Source: Arthrobacter methylotrophus
Lineage (GTDB): Bacteria; Actinomycetota; Actinomycetes; Actinomycetales; Micrococcaceae
Direction: 5' to 3'
Assembly (NCBI RefSeq): GCF_039539965.1
Contig: NZ_BAABED010000001.1
Coordinates: 1,116,001 to 1,180,000, forward strand
Length of the DNA: 64,000 bases
Numbering within the stretch: position 1 is the stretch's first letter; every line of letters begins with the position of its first letter. Shown piece by piece: positions 1-8,708 of this stretch. Both the position numbers and the translations under genes were made by a program. Under the pieces are notes generated by a model. It was not told the DNA's origin. It saw nothing but the letters and a program-made list of their open reading frames with translations, and did not search any database.

Positions 1-1
1 C

Positions 2-661
2 GGCCAGCCTGGACGTCCCGCCGATTGGCTGGTCGGAGGGCGGCTTGAGGCCAGCATGAATACCTTCGCCGCCCGGAACGGAGGCGTGGCGCCGGTTGTG
101 GTGGTGGTCGATCCCAATGGTTCCGACACCGCGAACACCATGTGCATGGATAGCCGGATAGCACGTGCAGACACTTATCTCTCGATGGATGTTCCGCGTT
201 GGATCAACTCGACGCTCAAAGCGTCTGCCGACCCCGGCAAGTGGGCAGTCGGCGGGTTCTCCTTCGGGGGAACCTGCGCCTTGCAGATGGCTACTCTGCA
301 TCCTGAAATCTATCCATCCTTTATCGCTCTCTCGGGTGAGCGCGAGCCTTCGCTTGGTCCGGACCGCCAGCGGACCGTCCAGATCGCATTTGGCAGCGAC
401 TCCGCGGCCTTCGACGCACTGACTCCGCTGACGCTGATGGGGAAGCGGAGCTACCGCGGCCAGGCTGGCTTCATTGCCGTGGGGTCTGCTGACGACGCGT
501 TCACCCGCTTTGCCACCGAGCTTGCCGTGGCAGCCCGCGGTTCGGGCTTTGATGTCAGGCAGGCTTCGGTCGCGGGCGTCGGTCATTCCTGGGCTGTGGC
601 CGTGCAGGAGCTTCCCGCTGCAATGGAGTTTCTCGCTCCGAGGTGGGGACTCGCGAAATGA
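2..661 (+). CDS. Alpha/beta-hydrolase-fold esterase, 5' end outside window
   Basis: The reading frame is open from base 2, so the N-terminus lies upstream. The visible part has the serine-hydrolase nucleophile elbow GGFSFGG (Ser codon at 260-262), a probable acid residue in GSADD (about 490) and a catalytic His in GVGHSW (about 584-586), in the right order for an esterase triad. The fold resembles the Esterase D/antigen-85-like group. Its stop overlaps the ATG of the next gene (ATGA), so the two are translationally coupled. Because that neighbour is an aminoacyl-phosphatidylglycerol-synthase-like protein, an inferred role is removal of aminoacyl groups from membrane lipids. Family call is firm; substrate is inference. 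Confidence 0.8.
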   Translation, partial: GQPGRPADWLVGGRLEASMNTFAARNGGVAPVVVVVDPNGSDTANTMCMDSRIARADTYLSMDVPRWINSTLKASADPGKWAVGGFSFGGTCALQMATLHPEIYPSFIALSGEREPSLGPDRQRTVQIAFGSDSAAFDALTPLTLMGKRSYRGQAGFIAVGSADDAFTRFATELAVAARGSGFDVRQASVAGVGHSWAVAVQELPAAMEFLAPRWGLAK

Positions 662-3222
662 GCACCCAAGAAGCCCCGGTGGCCCACAGCCCGGCGGCGG
701 GTCCAGAGGACATCGGGCCAGGGCGGAAGATGGTGGCAGCGCTTGCCCGGACCTTGGTTCGAAAAGTAACCACCCATATTGGTGCGATCCCCTTCACGGT
801 GATAGTACTCGCGCTGTACCTTCTCGCTCCCGCGATTTTCGACGGCGATACCGGATTCACACCCGAGGTGTTGAGGCACCTCACGAGCGTCAGCGGTGGC
901 GGATTGAGATCGGGGGATTGGTGGTCTATCTGGACTTCGATGTTCTTTGCCAACAACCCTTTCGACTACGTGACGAGCTCGTTGATGCTTGTTGTGCTAC
1001 TGGGCTCCTTAGAGCGCAAGCTCGGATGGTTCCGCACGGCAGCAGGCTTCCTTGGCGGCCAATTCGCCGCGGTCACCGTTTTTCTGTTGGTGGTTCAGCT
1101 CGCTGCCTACGCTGACGACGGTTGGTTGGGACGGATGATGGACGCCAGGACTTCGGGACTCATTCCGGCAACCCTCTTCGTCTCGATGGCGGCCAGCGGC
1201 CTCCTGCCGACTCTTTGGCGTCGGCGCTTGAGGGCGACGGTTGTATCTTTGGTGCTCCTCCTGGTTCTCTACGTCGGAGATCCTTCTGCTGTCATGGCCC
1301 TGACAGGTGCGCTGCTGGGCTTGGGGGCCGGGCTGTGCTTCCAACTCGACCAGCGGATTCAACCAAGCCACCGTGCCACGAGACGTGAGACGCGAAACTT
1401 GTTGTCACTCATGGTGGCGATTTTCGGCGTCGGGCCCTTGGTCGCTGGCGCTTTCCGGAGCCCGGCGGGGCCGTTGGCCTTGCTCCGAGAGATGGTCTTG
1501 AATCCAGTTCCGACACTTAACCAGCTGCAGGCGAACTGTGGCGGGACCGTGGATATCAGTTGCTTGCAACTTGGACGGCAGGGCTATCCCGGGCCAGCCG
1601 GCGTAGCCCTCGCCGTCGTACCCGCGTTGCTTCTCGTGATTTGTGCGATGGGCATGCGCCAAGGACGCCGCTTGGCCCTGAAGATCGCCATCGGCGTGCA
1701 ACTCGGCGTCGTGGCATTGTCGTTCGCCTATCTGGTTTTGTTTGCCAGCATTCCGCACTTTCCAGGACGCGGCCGCACCGTTGTCCTTGGCTCCGCGGTG
1801 TTCCATATCCTGACCCTCGCGCTGATCCCCTTGGTCCTGGCCATTCTGCTTTTCCTGTTCAGGGGCAACTTTGTGGTGGAGTCGAGGGAACCGCTTCGTA
1901 GGAAGATGTCGTGGTTGGTTGGCGGAACATGGCTGGTATTGGCGAGCGCGTACACCGGGGCGTGGCTCGGCACGGGCGGTATGGCGCACGACGGCGGCAT
2001 CCTGGGACTCATTGCCGAACTCGCCCGGCAATATCTTCCCTTGCCGATCCCCACGGCTTTCGGGCGGGTGTTCGCGGACCGCAGCGCAGCTGAATCAATA
2101 TTGTTCGCATGGTCGGGGATCCTCTTCTGGCTGGTGGCCCTTGCCGCGGTGTGGACGCTGCTTCTCAAACGGCAACACCGTCCTGGGGGAGACGATCCGG
2201 CCCGGTTGGCGGCCAGGGAATTGCTCAGGCGAGGCGGCGAGTCCCTGTCCTGGATGGCGTTATGGGAGCCGAACAAGTTCTGGTTCACCCCCGGAATGGA
2301 CGCCGGCATTGCCTATCAACAGCACGGCAACGTCGCGCTGACCCTCGCGGGTCCGTTTGGCGATCCGGAACAAGTCCAGACCGCGACCGAGGGGTTTCTT
2401 GACTACTGCGCGCACCACGCGTTGGTGCCGTGCCTCTACTCCTGCACCGAGGAATTGTGGCCGATGCTGCAGTCCACGGGATTTCGGCGCATCGCCGTGG
2501 CCCAGGAAACCCGGCTCTCCATCCGCGACCTCGAATTCACGGGCAAGGCGTGGCAAAACGTCCGCACCGCAAAGAACCGGGCGCTCAAGGCCGGCGTTGA
2601 AGCCCGGTGGGGGCGCTACTCGGAATTCTCGCAACACATACGTTCCCAACTCGGGGAGGTGTCCGAAGAATGGGCTGCCAGGAAGAAAGTGCCTGAAATG
2701 GGCTTTACCCTGGGTTCCTTGGACGAGCTGATGGACGACGAAGTGCTGTGTTGCGTAGCCGTTGACGCCAAAGGGTTTGTCTACGGGGTTACCAGTTGGC
2801 TGCCCGTTTTCCGGGCGGGCCGGGTGACCAGCTGGACATTGGACTTCATGCGCCGGCGCGGCGATGCCTTTCCGGGCCTCATGGAATTCATGATTGCATC
2901 GGCGGTGCAGGAGTTGCGCCAGGGCGTGGAAGTCATTTCCTTGTCGGGCTCACCTTTGGCGGGGGACACGGCGGAATTCTCCGGCGGGGAAGCCGATATG
3001 GAGGGCATTCTCGATCTCGTGGGCAGGACTTTGGAACCTGTTTACGGATTCCGCTCGCTGGCGCGCTTCAAATCGAGGTTCCAGCCGGAGTACAGGACCT
3101 TGTATATGTACTACCAAGACAGCTTGGCGATTCCGGCGATCGGCGCGGCACTCAGCAGGGCATATTTGCCAGGACTGTCCGTTCGGCAAACTGCCAGGCT
3201 TCTCCGCACGCTCGTCGCCTGA
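658..3222 (+). CDS. DUF2156 (MprF/LysX C-terminal-like) membrane protein, probable aminoacyl-lipid synthase
   Basis: This 854-residue protein has an N-terminal half of about ten hydrophobic segments, the first six recalling a rhomboid-like bundle (around residues 35-235), then more membrane segments to about residue 500. The soluble C-terminal domain (about 525-830) looks like DUF2156, the GNAT-like domain of lysyl/alanyl-phosphatidylglycerol synthases; it includes WQNVRTAKNRALKAG and MEFMIASAVQELR. Known members transfer an amino acid from aminoacyl-tRNA to phosphatidylglycerol or diacylglycerol at the inner membrane leaflet. The ATG at 658 is chosen because it overlaps the upstream TGA (ATGA); an in-frame ATG at 643 also exists. 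The amino acid and lipid substrates cannot be read from sequence. Confidence 0.75.
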   Translation: MSTQEAPVAHSPAAGPEDIGPGRKMVAALARTLVRKVTTHIGAIPFTVIVLALYLLAPAIFDGDTGFTPEVLRHLTSVSGGGLRSGDWWSIWTSMFFANNPFDYVTSSLMLVVLLGSLERKLGWFRTAAGFLGGQFAAVTVFLLVVQLAAYADDGWLGRMMDARTSGLIPATLFVSMAASGLLPTLWRRRLRATVVSLVLLLVLYVGDPSAVMALTGALLGLGAGLCFQLDQRIQPSHRATRRETRNLLSLMVAIFGVGPLVAGAFRSPAGPLALLREMVLNPVPTLNQLQANCGGTVDISCLQLGRQGYPGPAGVALAVVPALLLVICAMGMRQGRRLALKIAIGVQLGVVALSFAYLVLFASIPHFPGRGRTVVLGSAVFHILTLALIPLVLAILLFLFRGNFVVESREPLRRKMSWLVGGTWLVLASAYTGAWLGTGGMAHDGGILGLIAELARQYLPLPIPTAFGRVFADRSAAESILFAWSGILFWLVALAAVWTLLLKRQHRPGGDDPARLAARELLRRGGESLSWMALWEPNKFWFTPGMDAGIAYQQHGNVALTLAGPFGDPEQVQTATEGFLDYCAHHALVPCLYSCTEELWPMLQSTGFRRIAVAQETRLSIRDLEFTGKAWQNVRTAKNRALKAGVEARWGRYSEFSQHIRSQLGEVSEEWAARKKVPEMGFTLGSLDELMDDEVLCCVAVDAKGFVYGVTSWLPVFRAGRVTSWTLDFMRRRGDAFPGLMEFMIASAVQELRQGVEVISLSGSPLAGDTAEFSGGEADMEGILDLVGRTLEPVYGFRSLARFKSRFQPEYRTLYMYYQDSLAIPAIGAALSRAYLPGLSVRQTARLLRTLVA

Positions 3223-3226
3223 GCCA

Positions 3227-3292
3227 CCCAACTAGCTCGCATTTGTTGTCGTTTTGACGCCCCATAACGACCTCAAATGCGAGTTAGTTGGG
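3227..3292. repeat. Dispersed palindromic repeat, family A, copy 1
   Basis: A 66-bp imperfect palindrome with 19-bp outer arms, one mismatch (CCCAACTAGCTCGCATTTG against the complement of the right arm). A nested inner pair GTCGTT/AACGAC lies inside. Near-identical elements occur at 43365-43440 and 51409-51474. It sits between the convergent DUF2156 gene and cspA, directly beside the cspA terminator. Confidence 0.85.
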
Positions 3293-3299
3293 AATGGAA

Positions 3300-3330
3300 A
3301 AGGGGTCCCGCATCGAGTGCGGAACCCCTT
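3300..3330 (-). terminator. Rho-independent terminator of cspA
   Basis: On the minus strand AAGGGGTTCCGCA pairs with TGCGGGACCCCTT across a 5-nt loop with one bulge, followed by TTCC. It lies 35 bp beyond the cspA stop. Confidence 0.7.
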
Positions 3331-3365
3331 CATTGAATCCCGGAAGCAGAATTCAAGCAGTCAAA

Positions 3366-3569
3366 CTAGACAGCAGTGACGCCGGTGGCCTGCGGGCCCT
3401 TGGCGCCCTGACCGATCTCGAACTGAACGCGCTGGTTCTCGTCGAGGGTGCGGAATCCGCCGGTCTGGATCTCGGAGTAGTGGACAAAGACGTCGCCTTC
3501 TGCGTCGTCCGGGGTGATGAAGCCGAAGCCCTTTTCAGCGTTGAACCACTTAACGGTGCCCAGTGCCAT
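3366..3569 (-). CDS. cspA: Cold shock protein CspA
   Basis: This 67-residue single OB-fold nucleic-acid chaperone has the standard family length. RNP1-like KGFGFI is at residues 13-18 and RNP2-like VFVHYS at 27-32, the aromatic patches that bind single-stranded RNA and DNA. Such proteins melt mRNA secondary structure, in the cold or constitutively. The region between this start and nagA (3570-3859) holds no gene and probably carries the promoter and a long 5' leader, usual for csp genes whose leaders act as thermosensors. No other start is plausible because the protein must begin near [10 protein letters not shown]. Confidence 0.97.
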   Translation of the reverse strand: MALGTVKWFNAEKGFGFITPDDAEGDVFVHYSEIQTGGFRTLDENQRVQFEIGQGAKGPQATGVTAV

Positions 3570-3859
3570 TTTTGTTTCTCCTCATTGTGGAACTTTAAGT
3601 CCGGCACACCGCGTGCCGGCCTTGGTTACTCCGCGAGAAGACCTGGTTTTCCGTCCAAGCCAAGCTTGGGTGGTGTCGCAGGAGCTTCACGCTCGCAACT
3701 CGTCTTGCGAGCATGAATCACACCTACACAAAGACTGCTACAACACTTTCATGGCGGATACTGGAGGTCAACGGTCTGTTCACGAATTCGGACAAATTTT
3801 AAGTAAAAAGAAGGTAACGGAAGAAAGCGCTCTCGCCATTGGGTGTGGGTGAATTCGGC

Positions 3860-5107
3860 TTAGGCCAGCCAATCTCCATTGCGCAATACCCCGGCGAGTT
3901 GTAGTTCCTTGTCCACGACCACGAGATCTGCCCGCAGGCCCCTGCGCAGTCCGCCCAGTTCGTCCGAGAGTCCCAAAACCGCGGCCGGAACCGTCGTCGC
4001 TGAGGAAACGGCATCGGCGAGCCCGACGCCGGCGGCAACGGTGCGCCGGACGACGTCGAGCATCGTGGCGGTACCGCCAGCGATGGAACCTGTGGCATCC
4101 AAGGTGGCCACCCCGTCCGTCACAGTCACCGGGGAAGGGCCTAACATGTAGTTTCCATCGGAAAGCCCGGCCGCTGCCATCGAATCGGTCACGAGGACGA
4201 CGTTCGCGGCGCCCACCAGCTGAAACACGGTTGCCACGGTGCTTGGGTCGAGGTGGGTGCCGTCCGCAATCAGTTCCACCACGGCTTTGCCTTCCTGGGC
4301 CGAGCGCAGGCAGGCTGCTACAGGGCCGGGGGCGCGATGGTGCATCGGAGGCATGCCGTTGAACAAATGTGTCACAGTCGGCAATGAGCTGACGCCGTCG
4401 AAACCAGCGAATTCCAAGCCCTCCCGCGCTGCGGTGAGCGAGGCGGCTGCCGTTGCGTCGTCGCAATCCGTATGGCCGAGAGACGGCGTGACGCCGTGGA
4501 ACGTCATCAGATCCACCAGCGCCGCCGCGCCCGGAAGCTCCGGAGCGTAGGTCATCGTGGCGAGCTTGCCGGCAGCGGCTTCGACCAGCTCGTTCATGAG
4601 ATCCAGGTCCGGCTCAAGCAGGTAGGCGGGATTCTGCGCTCCACAACGGGCATGCGAAAGGAAAGGCCCCTCCAGATGAATTCCCGTGATGAGTCCTTCG
4701 TCGGCCAGGCGTACGTAAAGCTCGATGCCGCGGAGGAGGTCATCCCGGGATGCGGTGACCATGCTGGCGAGCAAGGTGGTGGTTCCGGAGCGGTGCAGGA
4801 AATCGATGGCTTTGCGTGCGGAGGATTCATCGGCACTCGGGAAGTCGCCGCCGTTGCCGCCATGGCAGTGCAGGTCCACGAATCCGGGAAGGATGTACCG
4901 TTCCGCTGGGAATTCGGTCCGGGGAGTTTCCTCGAAACCCTCGAAGGCTGCTTCGTGGAATTCGGCAGCCGGCCCGGCGAAGGCAATACGGTCGTCCTCC
5001 ACCGCCACCAGGCCATCTTCGATCACCGAACCGTCGCTGACGATGGTTCCGGTAATCAGGTGGCGCACAGGCGCAGAAGAAGATAGAGGCCGGTCTGGTA
5101 CAGTCAT
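3860..5107 (-). CDS. nagA: N-acetylglucosamine-6-phosphate deacetylase
   Basis: The protein hydrolyses GlcNAc-6-phosphate to glucosamine-6-phosphate and acetate in amino-sugar and cell-wall recycling. At 415 residues it is slightly longer than most NagA because of an N-terminal extension. Amidohydrolase metal-site motifs are in order: HCHGG (His80, His82), HLEGPF (Glu146), SLGHTD (His212), THLFNGM (His247), and the catalytic Asp308 in VTDSM. The partner deaminase nagB is 10 kb away at 15157, so the two are not one operon. A TAGAAT -10 hexamer ends 6 nt before the ATG and there is no convincing Shine-Dalgarno, suggesting a leaderless mRNA. Confidence 0.95.
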   Translation of the reverse strand: MTVPDRPLSSSAPVRHLITGTIVSDGSVIEDGLVAVEDDRIAFAGPAAEFHEAAFEGFEETPRTEFPAERYILPGFVDLHCHGGNGGDFPSADESSARKAIDFLHRSGTTTLLASMVTASRDDLLRGIELYVRLADEGLITGIHLEGPFLSHARCGAQNPAYLLEPDLDLMNELVEAAAGKLATMTYAPELPGAAALVDLMTFHGVTPSLGHTDCDDATAAASLTAAREGLEFAGFDGVSSLPTVTHLFNGMPPMHHRAPGPVAACLRSAQEGKAVVELIADGTHLDPSTVATVFQLVGAANVVLVTDSMAAAGLSDGNYMLGPSPVTVTDGVATLDATGSIAGGTATMLDVVRRTVAAGVGLADAVSSATTVPAAVLGLSDELGGLRRGLRADLVVVDKELQLAGVLRNGDWLA

Positions 5108-5113
5108 GCTTAG

Positions 5114-5119
5114 ATTCTA
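5114..5119 (-). promoter_or_regulatory. -10 box (TAGAAT) of nagA, leaderless
   Basis: Minus-strand TAGAAT ends 6 nt before the nagA ATG, which puts the transcription start on the start codon. No good -35 is visible. Confidence 0.5.
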
Positions 5120-5180
5120 GTTGCCGCTGCTTGCCTCTGACCCGGTTTACAGAGGATGAAGGCAAGGACCTGCGGATTAT

Positions 5181-5876
5181 CTAGAACAAGCGCGACTCGC
5201 TGTCGTCTACCCCGCGCATGGCGTCATAGTCCAAGGTGATGCAGTCGATTCCGCGGTCGTTGGCAAGGACCTTCGCCTGCGGCTTGATCTGCTGGGCGGC
5301 GAAGATACCCCGCACGGGTGCCAGGAGCGGATCGCGGTTGAGGAGCTCAAGGTAGCGTGTGAGCTGCTCGACGCCGTCTATGTCGCCGCGCCGCTTCAGT
5401 TCGACGGCGACCGTTCCGCCGTCGCCGTCCCTGGCGAGAATGTCCACCGGACCGATGGCAGTGAAGTATTCGCGGCGGATGAGCGAATAACCGGCACCGA
5501 GGGTTTCGATCTGTTCTGCAAGCAGCCGCTGAAGATCGGCCTCGACGCCGTCTTTGATGAGCCCGGGGTCTGTGCCAAGGTCGTGGGCAGTGTCGTGGAG
5601 TTGCTCGTAGATGTTGATGATGAGCCTGTCATCGGTCTTGGCGGACTGAACCGTCCACTGCTCCACGACGCCCTCTTCCACTTCAGCCTCTTCCGGCGTC
5701 GTGACGCGCAGGGTGGCGGGCGGACTCATCCAGTTCAGCGGCTTGTAGGAGCCGCCGTCGGAATGGACCAGCACCGAACCGTCGGCTTTGACGAGCAAGA
5801 GCCGGGTGGCAAGCGGCAGGTGGGCCTTGAGTCGGCCAACGTAATCAACGGAACAGCGGGCTATGACGAGTCGCAC
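5181..5876 (-). CDS. nucS: Mismatch-specific endonuclease NucS (EndoMS)
   Basis: NucS cuts both strands at mismatches and carries non-canonical mismatch repair in actinobacteria that lack MutS/MutL. The 231-residue protein has an N-terminal DNA-binding/dimerisation part and a C-terminal RecB-like nuclease domain with Asp145 (GPVDIL), Glu159 and Lys161 (VAVELKRRG). It ends in SRLF, compatible with a beta-clamp-binding tail. I chose the GTG at 5876 (VRLVIARC, the usual family N-terminus) over the longer reading frame from 5915. A TAAAGT -10 box ends 7 nt before this GTG, which also supports it. Divergent from the gene at 5934. Confidence 0.93.
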   Translation of the reverse strand: MRLVIARCSVDYVGRLKAHLPLATRLLLVKADGSVLVHSDGGSYKPLNWMSPPATLRVTTPEEAEVEEGVVEQWTVQSAKTDDRLIINIYEQLHDTAHDLGTDPGLIKDGVEADLQRLLAEQIETLGAGYSLIRREYFTAIGPVDILARDGDGGTVAVELKRRGDIDGVEQLTRYLELLNRDPLLAPVRGIFAAQQIKPQAKVLANDRGIDCITLDYDAMRGVDDSESRLF

Positions 5877-5883
5877 CCGCCCT

Positions 5884-5889
5884 ACTTTA
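5884..5889 (-). promoter_or_regulatory. -10 box (TAAAGT) of nucS, leaderless
   Basis: Minus-strand TAAAGT lies 7 nt before the GTG at 5876 and is the reason to prefer that start. A GAGGAAG further up would be too distant for a Shine-Dalgarno. Confidence 0.45.
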
Positions 5890-5933
5890 CTTCCTCTGCC
5901 GTTTGGGATCGGCAACTGCGGCAGAATGGAGTC

Positions 5934-6266
5934 ATGCCCCGCTCCAACCGCCCCCGACGCACCGAATCAGCCAAAGCAAGCTGGAAACGCACAGGCGAGT
6001 CGCCCGAGCTGGACCTGGAACGTGCCCGTTCGGGGATCGCCCGCAGAGAAAGCGCCCCCGACGGCGACTGGATGGTCCGGACCATGACCGCGCGGAATGC
6101 CGAGAAAACCTATATTTGCCCAGGTTGTTCGATGGCCATCCTGCCCGGGATAGCCCACTTGGTGGTGTGGTCCGAGACACATCTTTTCGGCGAGGCCGCA
6201 GGTTTGGCGGAACGACGCCACTGGCACAACAACTGCTGGACAGGCCGGACCTACAGGTACCGTTAA
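5934..6266 (+). CDS. Small conserved protein with zinc-ribbon-like motif
   Basis: This 110-residue protein has a basic, disordered N-terminus (about residues 1-60) and a C-terminal Cys/His cluster: ICPGC, then an HWHNNC motif near the end, a CxxC...HxxxC arrangement able to bind one zinc. I do not recognise a family with a known role. The ATG at 5934 follows a CAGAAT -10-like hexamer by 6 nt. The frame is open much further upstream, but that part overlaps nucS on the other strand. It may bind nucleic acid, given its basic N-terminus and its position beside nucS, but this is inference. Confidence 0.7.
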   Translation: MPRSNRPRRTESAKASWKRTGESPELDLERARSGIARRESAPDGDWMVRTMTARNAEKTYICPGCSMAILPGIAHLVVWSETHLFGEAAGLAERRHWHNNCWTGRTYRYR

Positions 6267-6403
6267 GCACTTGAGACGGCCCGCTGAATCTTCCCACCTT
6301 TGGCCGGGGCGGCCCTTCGGAACACCCGGAATGACGGGGAGCCCGGACTGCGCTAACGGCCAAAAGCGGGAAAACCACGACGACGACGCTGCCGCCGAGC
6401 ACT

Positions 6404-6409
6404 TAAGCT
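6404..6409 (+). promoter_or_regulatory. -10 box (TAAGCT) of the hydrolase at 6417
   Basis: TAAGCT lies 7 nt before the ATG. A GGA sits in the gap, so weak Shine-Dalgarno use cannot be excluded. Confidence 0.45.
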
Positions 6410-6416
6410 TGGAAGC

Positions 6417-7211
6417 ATGAGTTTCGATCCTGCCTCCCTCGTTTTCAGTCAGCCGGAGTCTCCCACGGACATTCGCGCATCCACGGTTTTGCCGGCGCGC
6501 CGAGAGAACGTGGAGTTCCTCACTGAGGACGGCAAGCTGTTGGTGGGAGAGCTTGCATCGCCGGAATCCGGCGAAATCTCAGCAACCCTCATTACCTTGC
6601 ATCCCTTGCCCACGCACGGTGGGTTCATGGATTCGCACGTCTATCGGAAGGCGTCCTATCGCCTTCCGGCACTGGCCGGCGTCGCGGTTTTGCGGTTCAA
6701 CACGCGCGGGACGCACTCGCCGCGAGGTACTAGCCAGGGGCACTTCGAAGAAGGCATCGGTGAACGGTACGACGTCGAGGCCGCCGTTCGCTTCGCAGCC
6801 GAACGCGGGCTCCCGAACCGCTGGTTGGTGGGCTGGTCCTTTGGCACGGAGCTCGCCTTGATGTACGGGGCGGTTGAACCGATAGCGTCCCGAGTGGAGG
6901 GCGCTGTCCTGCTGTCTCCGCCCTTGCACCGGGCTACGGACGTGCATTTGAAGGAATGGGCTGCCTCAGGAAAGCCGTTGACGGTCCTGGTTCCGGAACA
7001 CGACGATTATCTCCAGCCCGCTGAGGCCACCGAGCGTTTCGGCCTGGTGCCGCAGGCGCGCGTCCTGGGGATCGACGGCGCCAAGCACCTGTGGGTCGGG
7101 GAGAAGTATGCCGCCCGCGTCTTGGACGAGATCGTTGACGACGTCACGGAAACCGGTGCGGGACCCGATGGCCTGCCGCGCCGCTGGGCAGGCCCAGTGG
7201 CCACGGTCTGA
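6417..7211 (+). CDS. Alpha/beta hydrolase, cytoplasmic
   Basis: A 264-residue alpha/beta hydrolase with no signal peptide. The nucleophile elbow GWSFGT (Ser141), acid residue in VPEHDDY (Asp196 or Asp197) and catalytic His224 in GAKHLW give a complete triad. HPLPTHGG near residues 62-69 fits the oxyanion region of the short dienelactone-hydrolase/CocE-like group. A TAAGCT -10 hexamer ends 7 nt before the ATG. The gene stands alone between divergent and convergent neighbours, so no substrate is suggested. Confidence 0.85.
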   Translation: MSFDPASLVFSQPESPTDIRASTVLPARRENVEFLTEDGKLLVGELASPESGEISATLITLHPLPTHGGFMDSHVYRKASYRLPALAGVAVLRFNTRGTHSPRGTSQGHFEEGIGERYDVEAAVRFAAERGLPNRWLVGWSFGTELALMYGAVEPIASRVEGAVLLSPPLHRATDVHLKEWAASGKPLTVLVPEHDDYLQPAEATERFGLVPQARVLGIDGAKHLWVGEKYAARVLDEIVDDVTETGAGPDGLPRRWAGPVATV

Positions 7212-7221
7212 TGGGCACGGG

Positions 7222-8517
7222 CTAGTGGCGGTCCTGGCGGATGATAAAGACTTCCTTGATCAGGAGCATGATTGCCGCCGCCGTCGGGATGGCGATCAAA
7301 GCCCCCAGAATGCCCAGTAGGCTGCCGCCTGCGATCACGGAAATTACGGCCACTGCACCCGGGACGGCAACGGCCTTCTGCATAATGCGCGGAGAGATGA
7401 AGTAGGCCTCGAACTGCAGGTAAGCGACGTAGCAGACGGCATAGATCACTGCGGTCTGCCAGCTTGCGGTCAGGGCGACCAGAATGACCACCACAGCGGC
7501 AATCATTCCCCCCACCAGCGGAATGAAGGCAAGCAACGCAACCACGAAGGCCAGAAGGATGCTGAACGGAATGCCCAAGATGCTCATGACGATGAAGGCA
7601 AAGAGTGCGTTCAGCAAAGCTACGCACACCTGGCCGATCACGTAGTTGCCAACGGAGCGGGTGATTTCCTCTGACAGGGCTTCCACGCGGGGCCTGCGGG
7701 AGCGGGGCGCCAAGCGATAGCCCCACCTTTTCATGGCAGGCAGCGCACCGAGGAAGTACAGGCTGAGGACGAGGACGATGAGCGTCCCGAACACCCCGTT
7801 GGCCACAGTGGAACCGAAGCCGACGACGCCGCCGAAGATACCGCCCATTGCGTCAGGGTTCTTGACGAATTTGTCCAGCTCCTGACTGATCTTGTCGCGG
7901 ACGCCAAACTGGCTGTCGATGGAGCGGAAGAAATCTGAGTTCATGAAGCCCCGGATCCAGTCCGGAGCCTGCTGCACGATCTGCGAGACCTGTTCCACGA
8001 TGGTCGGGATGAGCGTGCTGAAAAACGCTGCCACTCCGGCAACAAGGGCTCCGACTGCGATGGCGACTCCGGCGGGCCGGGGAACCTTGCTCATTTCGAG
8101 CCAGCGGACCACGGGATCCAAGCCCAGTGCAATGAACAATGCGGTCACGATCCACAACAAGAGCTGGGCGGTATTGGTGCCGATGTAGTACAGCAAAAGG
8201 GCTATGCCGACGCCGGCCGTACCCATGAAGCCGACATACAGCGGATGCTGCGCGGACATCCTTGGACCGGGGGAACCGAACTTCGGACCAGCGGATTCAT
8301 CCTCGGCCTCGGCTGCCAGATCCTGCTCAAGCTCGGGAGGCATCTCGAAACGGACCCGCGGTTGGGCGCCAGGAATGGGCTGGCGGAGGCGGCGGACGAA
8401 GGAAGCCATGAGGCCCTCACCGTGATCTTTGCCATCGTGGGCAGACCCATGAGCCACAGCATCCGGGCTGGTCCCCGGTTGTTGCTCGGCGGGTGTCGGG
8501 TCCTTGCGCTCTTTCAC
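7222..8517 (-). CDS. AI-2E family transporter
   Basis: This 431-residue member of the YdiK/TqsA/PerM family has a cytoplasmic N-terminus of about 90 residues, then pairs of membrane segments (for example around LLLYYIGTNTAQLLLWI), a long central amphipathic region carrying the conserved stretch before SLYFLGALP, and a C-terminal bundle with LGIPFSILLAFVVALLAFIPLVGG split across two helices. Family members have been linked to AI-2 export, Na+/H+ exchange or general permease functions; which applies here is not visible. The start is a GTG; no strong ribosome-binding site is seen. Convergent with the hydrolase at 6417. Confidence 0.9.
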   Translation of the reverse strand: MKERKDPTPAEQQPGTSPDAVAHGSAHDGKDHGEGLMASFVRRLRQPIPGAQPRVRFEMPPELEQDLAAEAEDESAGPKFGSPGPRMSAQHPLYVGFMGTAGVGIALLLYYIGTNTAQLLLWIVTALFIALGLDPVVRWLEMSKVPRPAGVAIAVGALVAGVAAFFSTLIPTIVEQVSQIVQQAPDWIRGFMNSDFFRSIDSQFGVRDKISQELDKFVKNPDAMGGIFGGVVGFGSTVANGVFGTLIVLVLSLYFLGALPAMKRWGYRLAPRSRRPRVEALSEEITRSVGNYVIGQVCVALLNALFAFIVMSILGIPFSILLAFVVALLAFIPLVGGMIAAVVVILVALTASWQTAVIYAVCYVAYLQFEAYFISPRIMQKAVAVPGAVAVISVIAGGSLLGILGALIAIPTAAAIMLLIKEVFIIRQDRH

Positions 8518-8670
8518 GTGTTCAGCTGCCTTTTCGTTCGGCTGTCAGGCTCCGGAGAACGCCCGATCTCATGTTGTTCGCCACACTATCAGCAGGCCGG
8601 AATTGGCGAATTCTAGGGGGGAAACGGTGTGTCGGGAAGCCTTTCGGGAGGACCCCGAACTGACTCATTG

Positions 8671-8688
8671 GTAACAAAACCGTTACCC
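8671..8688. promoter_or_regulatory. GGTAAC-N6-GTTACC dyad upstream of the 8709 gene
   Basis: A perfect 6+6 inverted repeat around AAAACC. Its right arm overlaps a TACCCT -10-like hexamer (8685-8690), a layout typical of a repressor or architectural operator. The binding protein is unknown. Confidence 0.5.
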
Positions 8689-8708
8689 TTGAAGTTCAAC
8701 GACCGCTG

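Noticed and set aside
3353..3607. Alternative minus-strand frame over cspA
   Set aside because: It overlaps a clear CspA frame and has low-complexity, Ser/Arg-rich composition.
3570..3860. A short gene between cspA and nagA
   Set aside because: The open frames overlap neighbours and lack ribosome-binding sites; the stretch fits a promoter and 5' leader of cspA.
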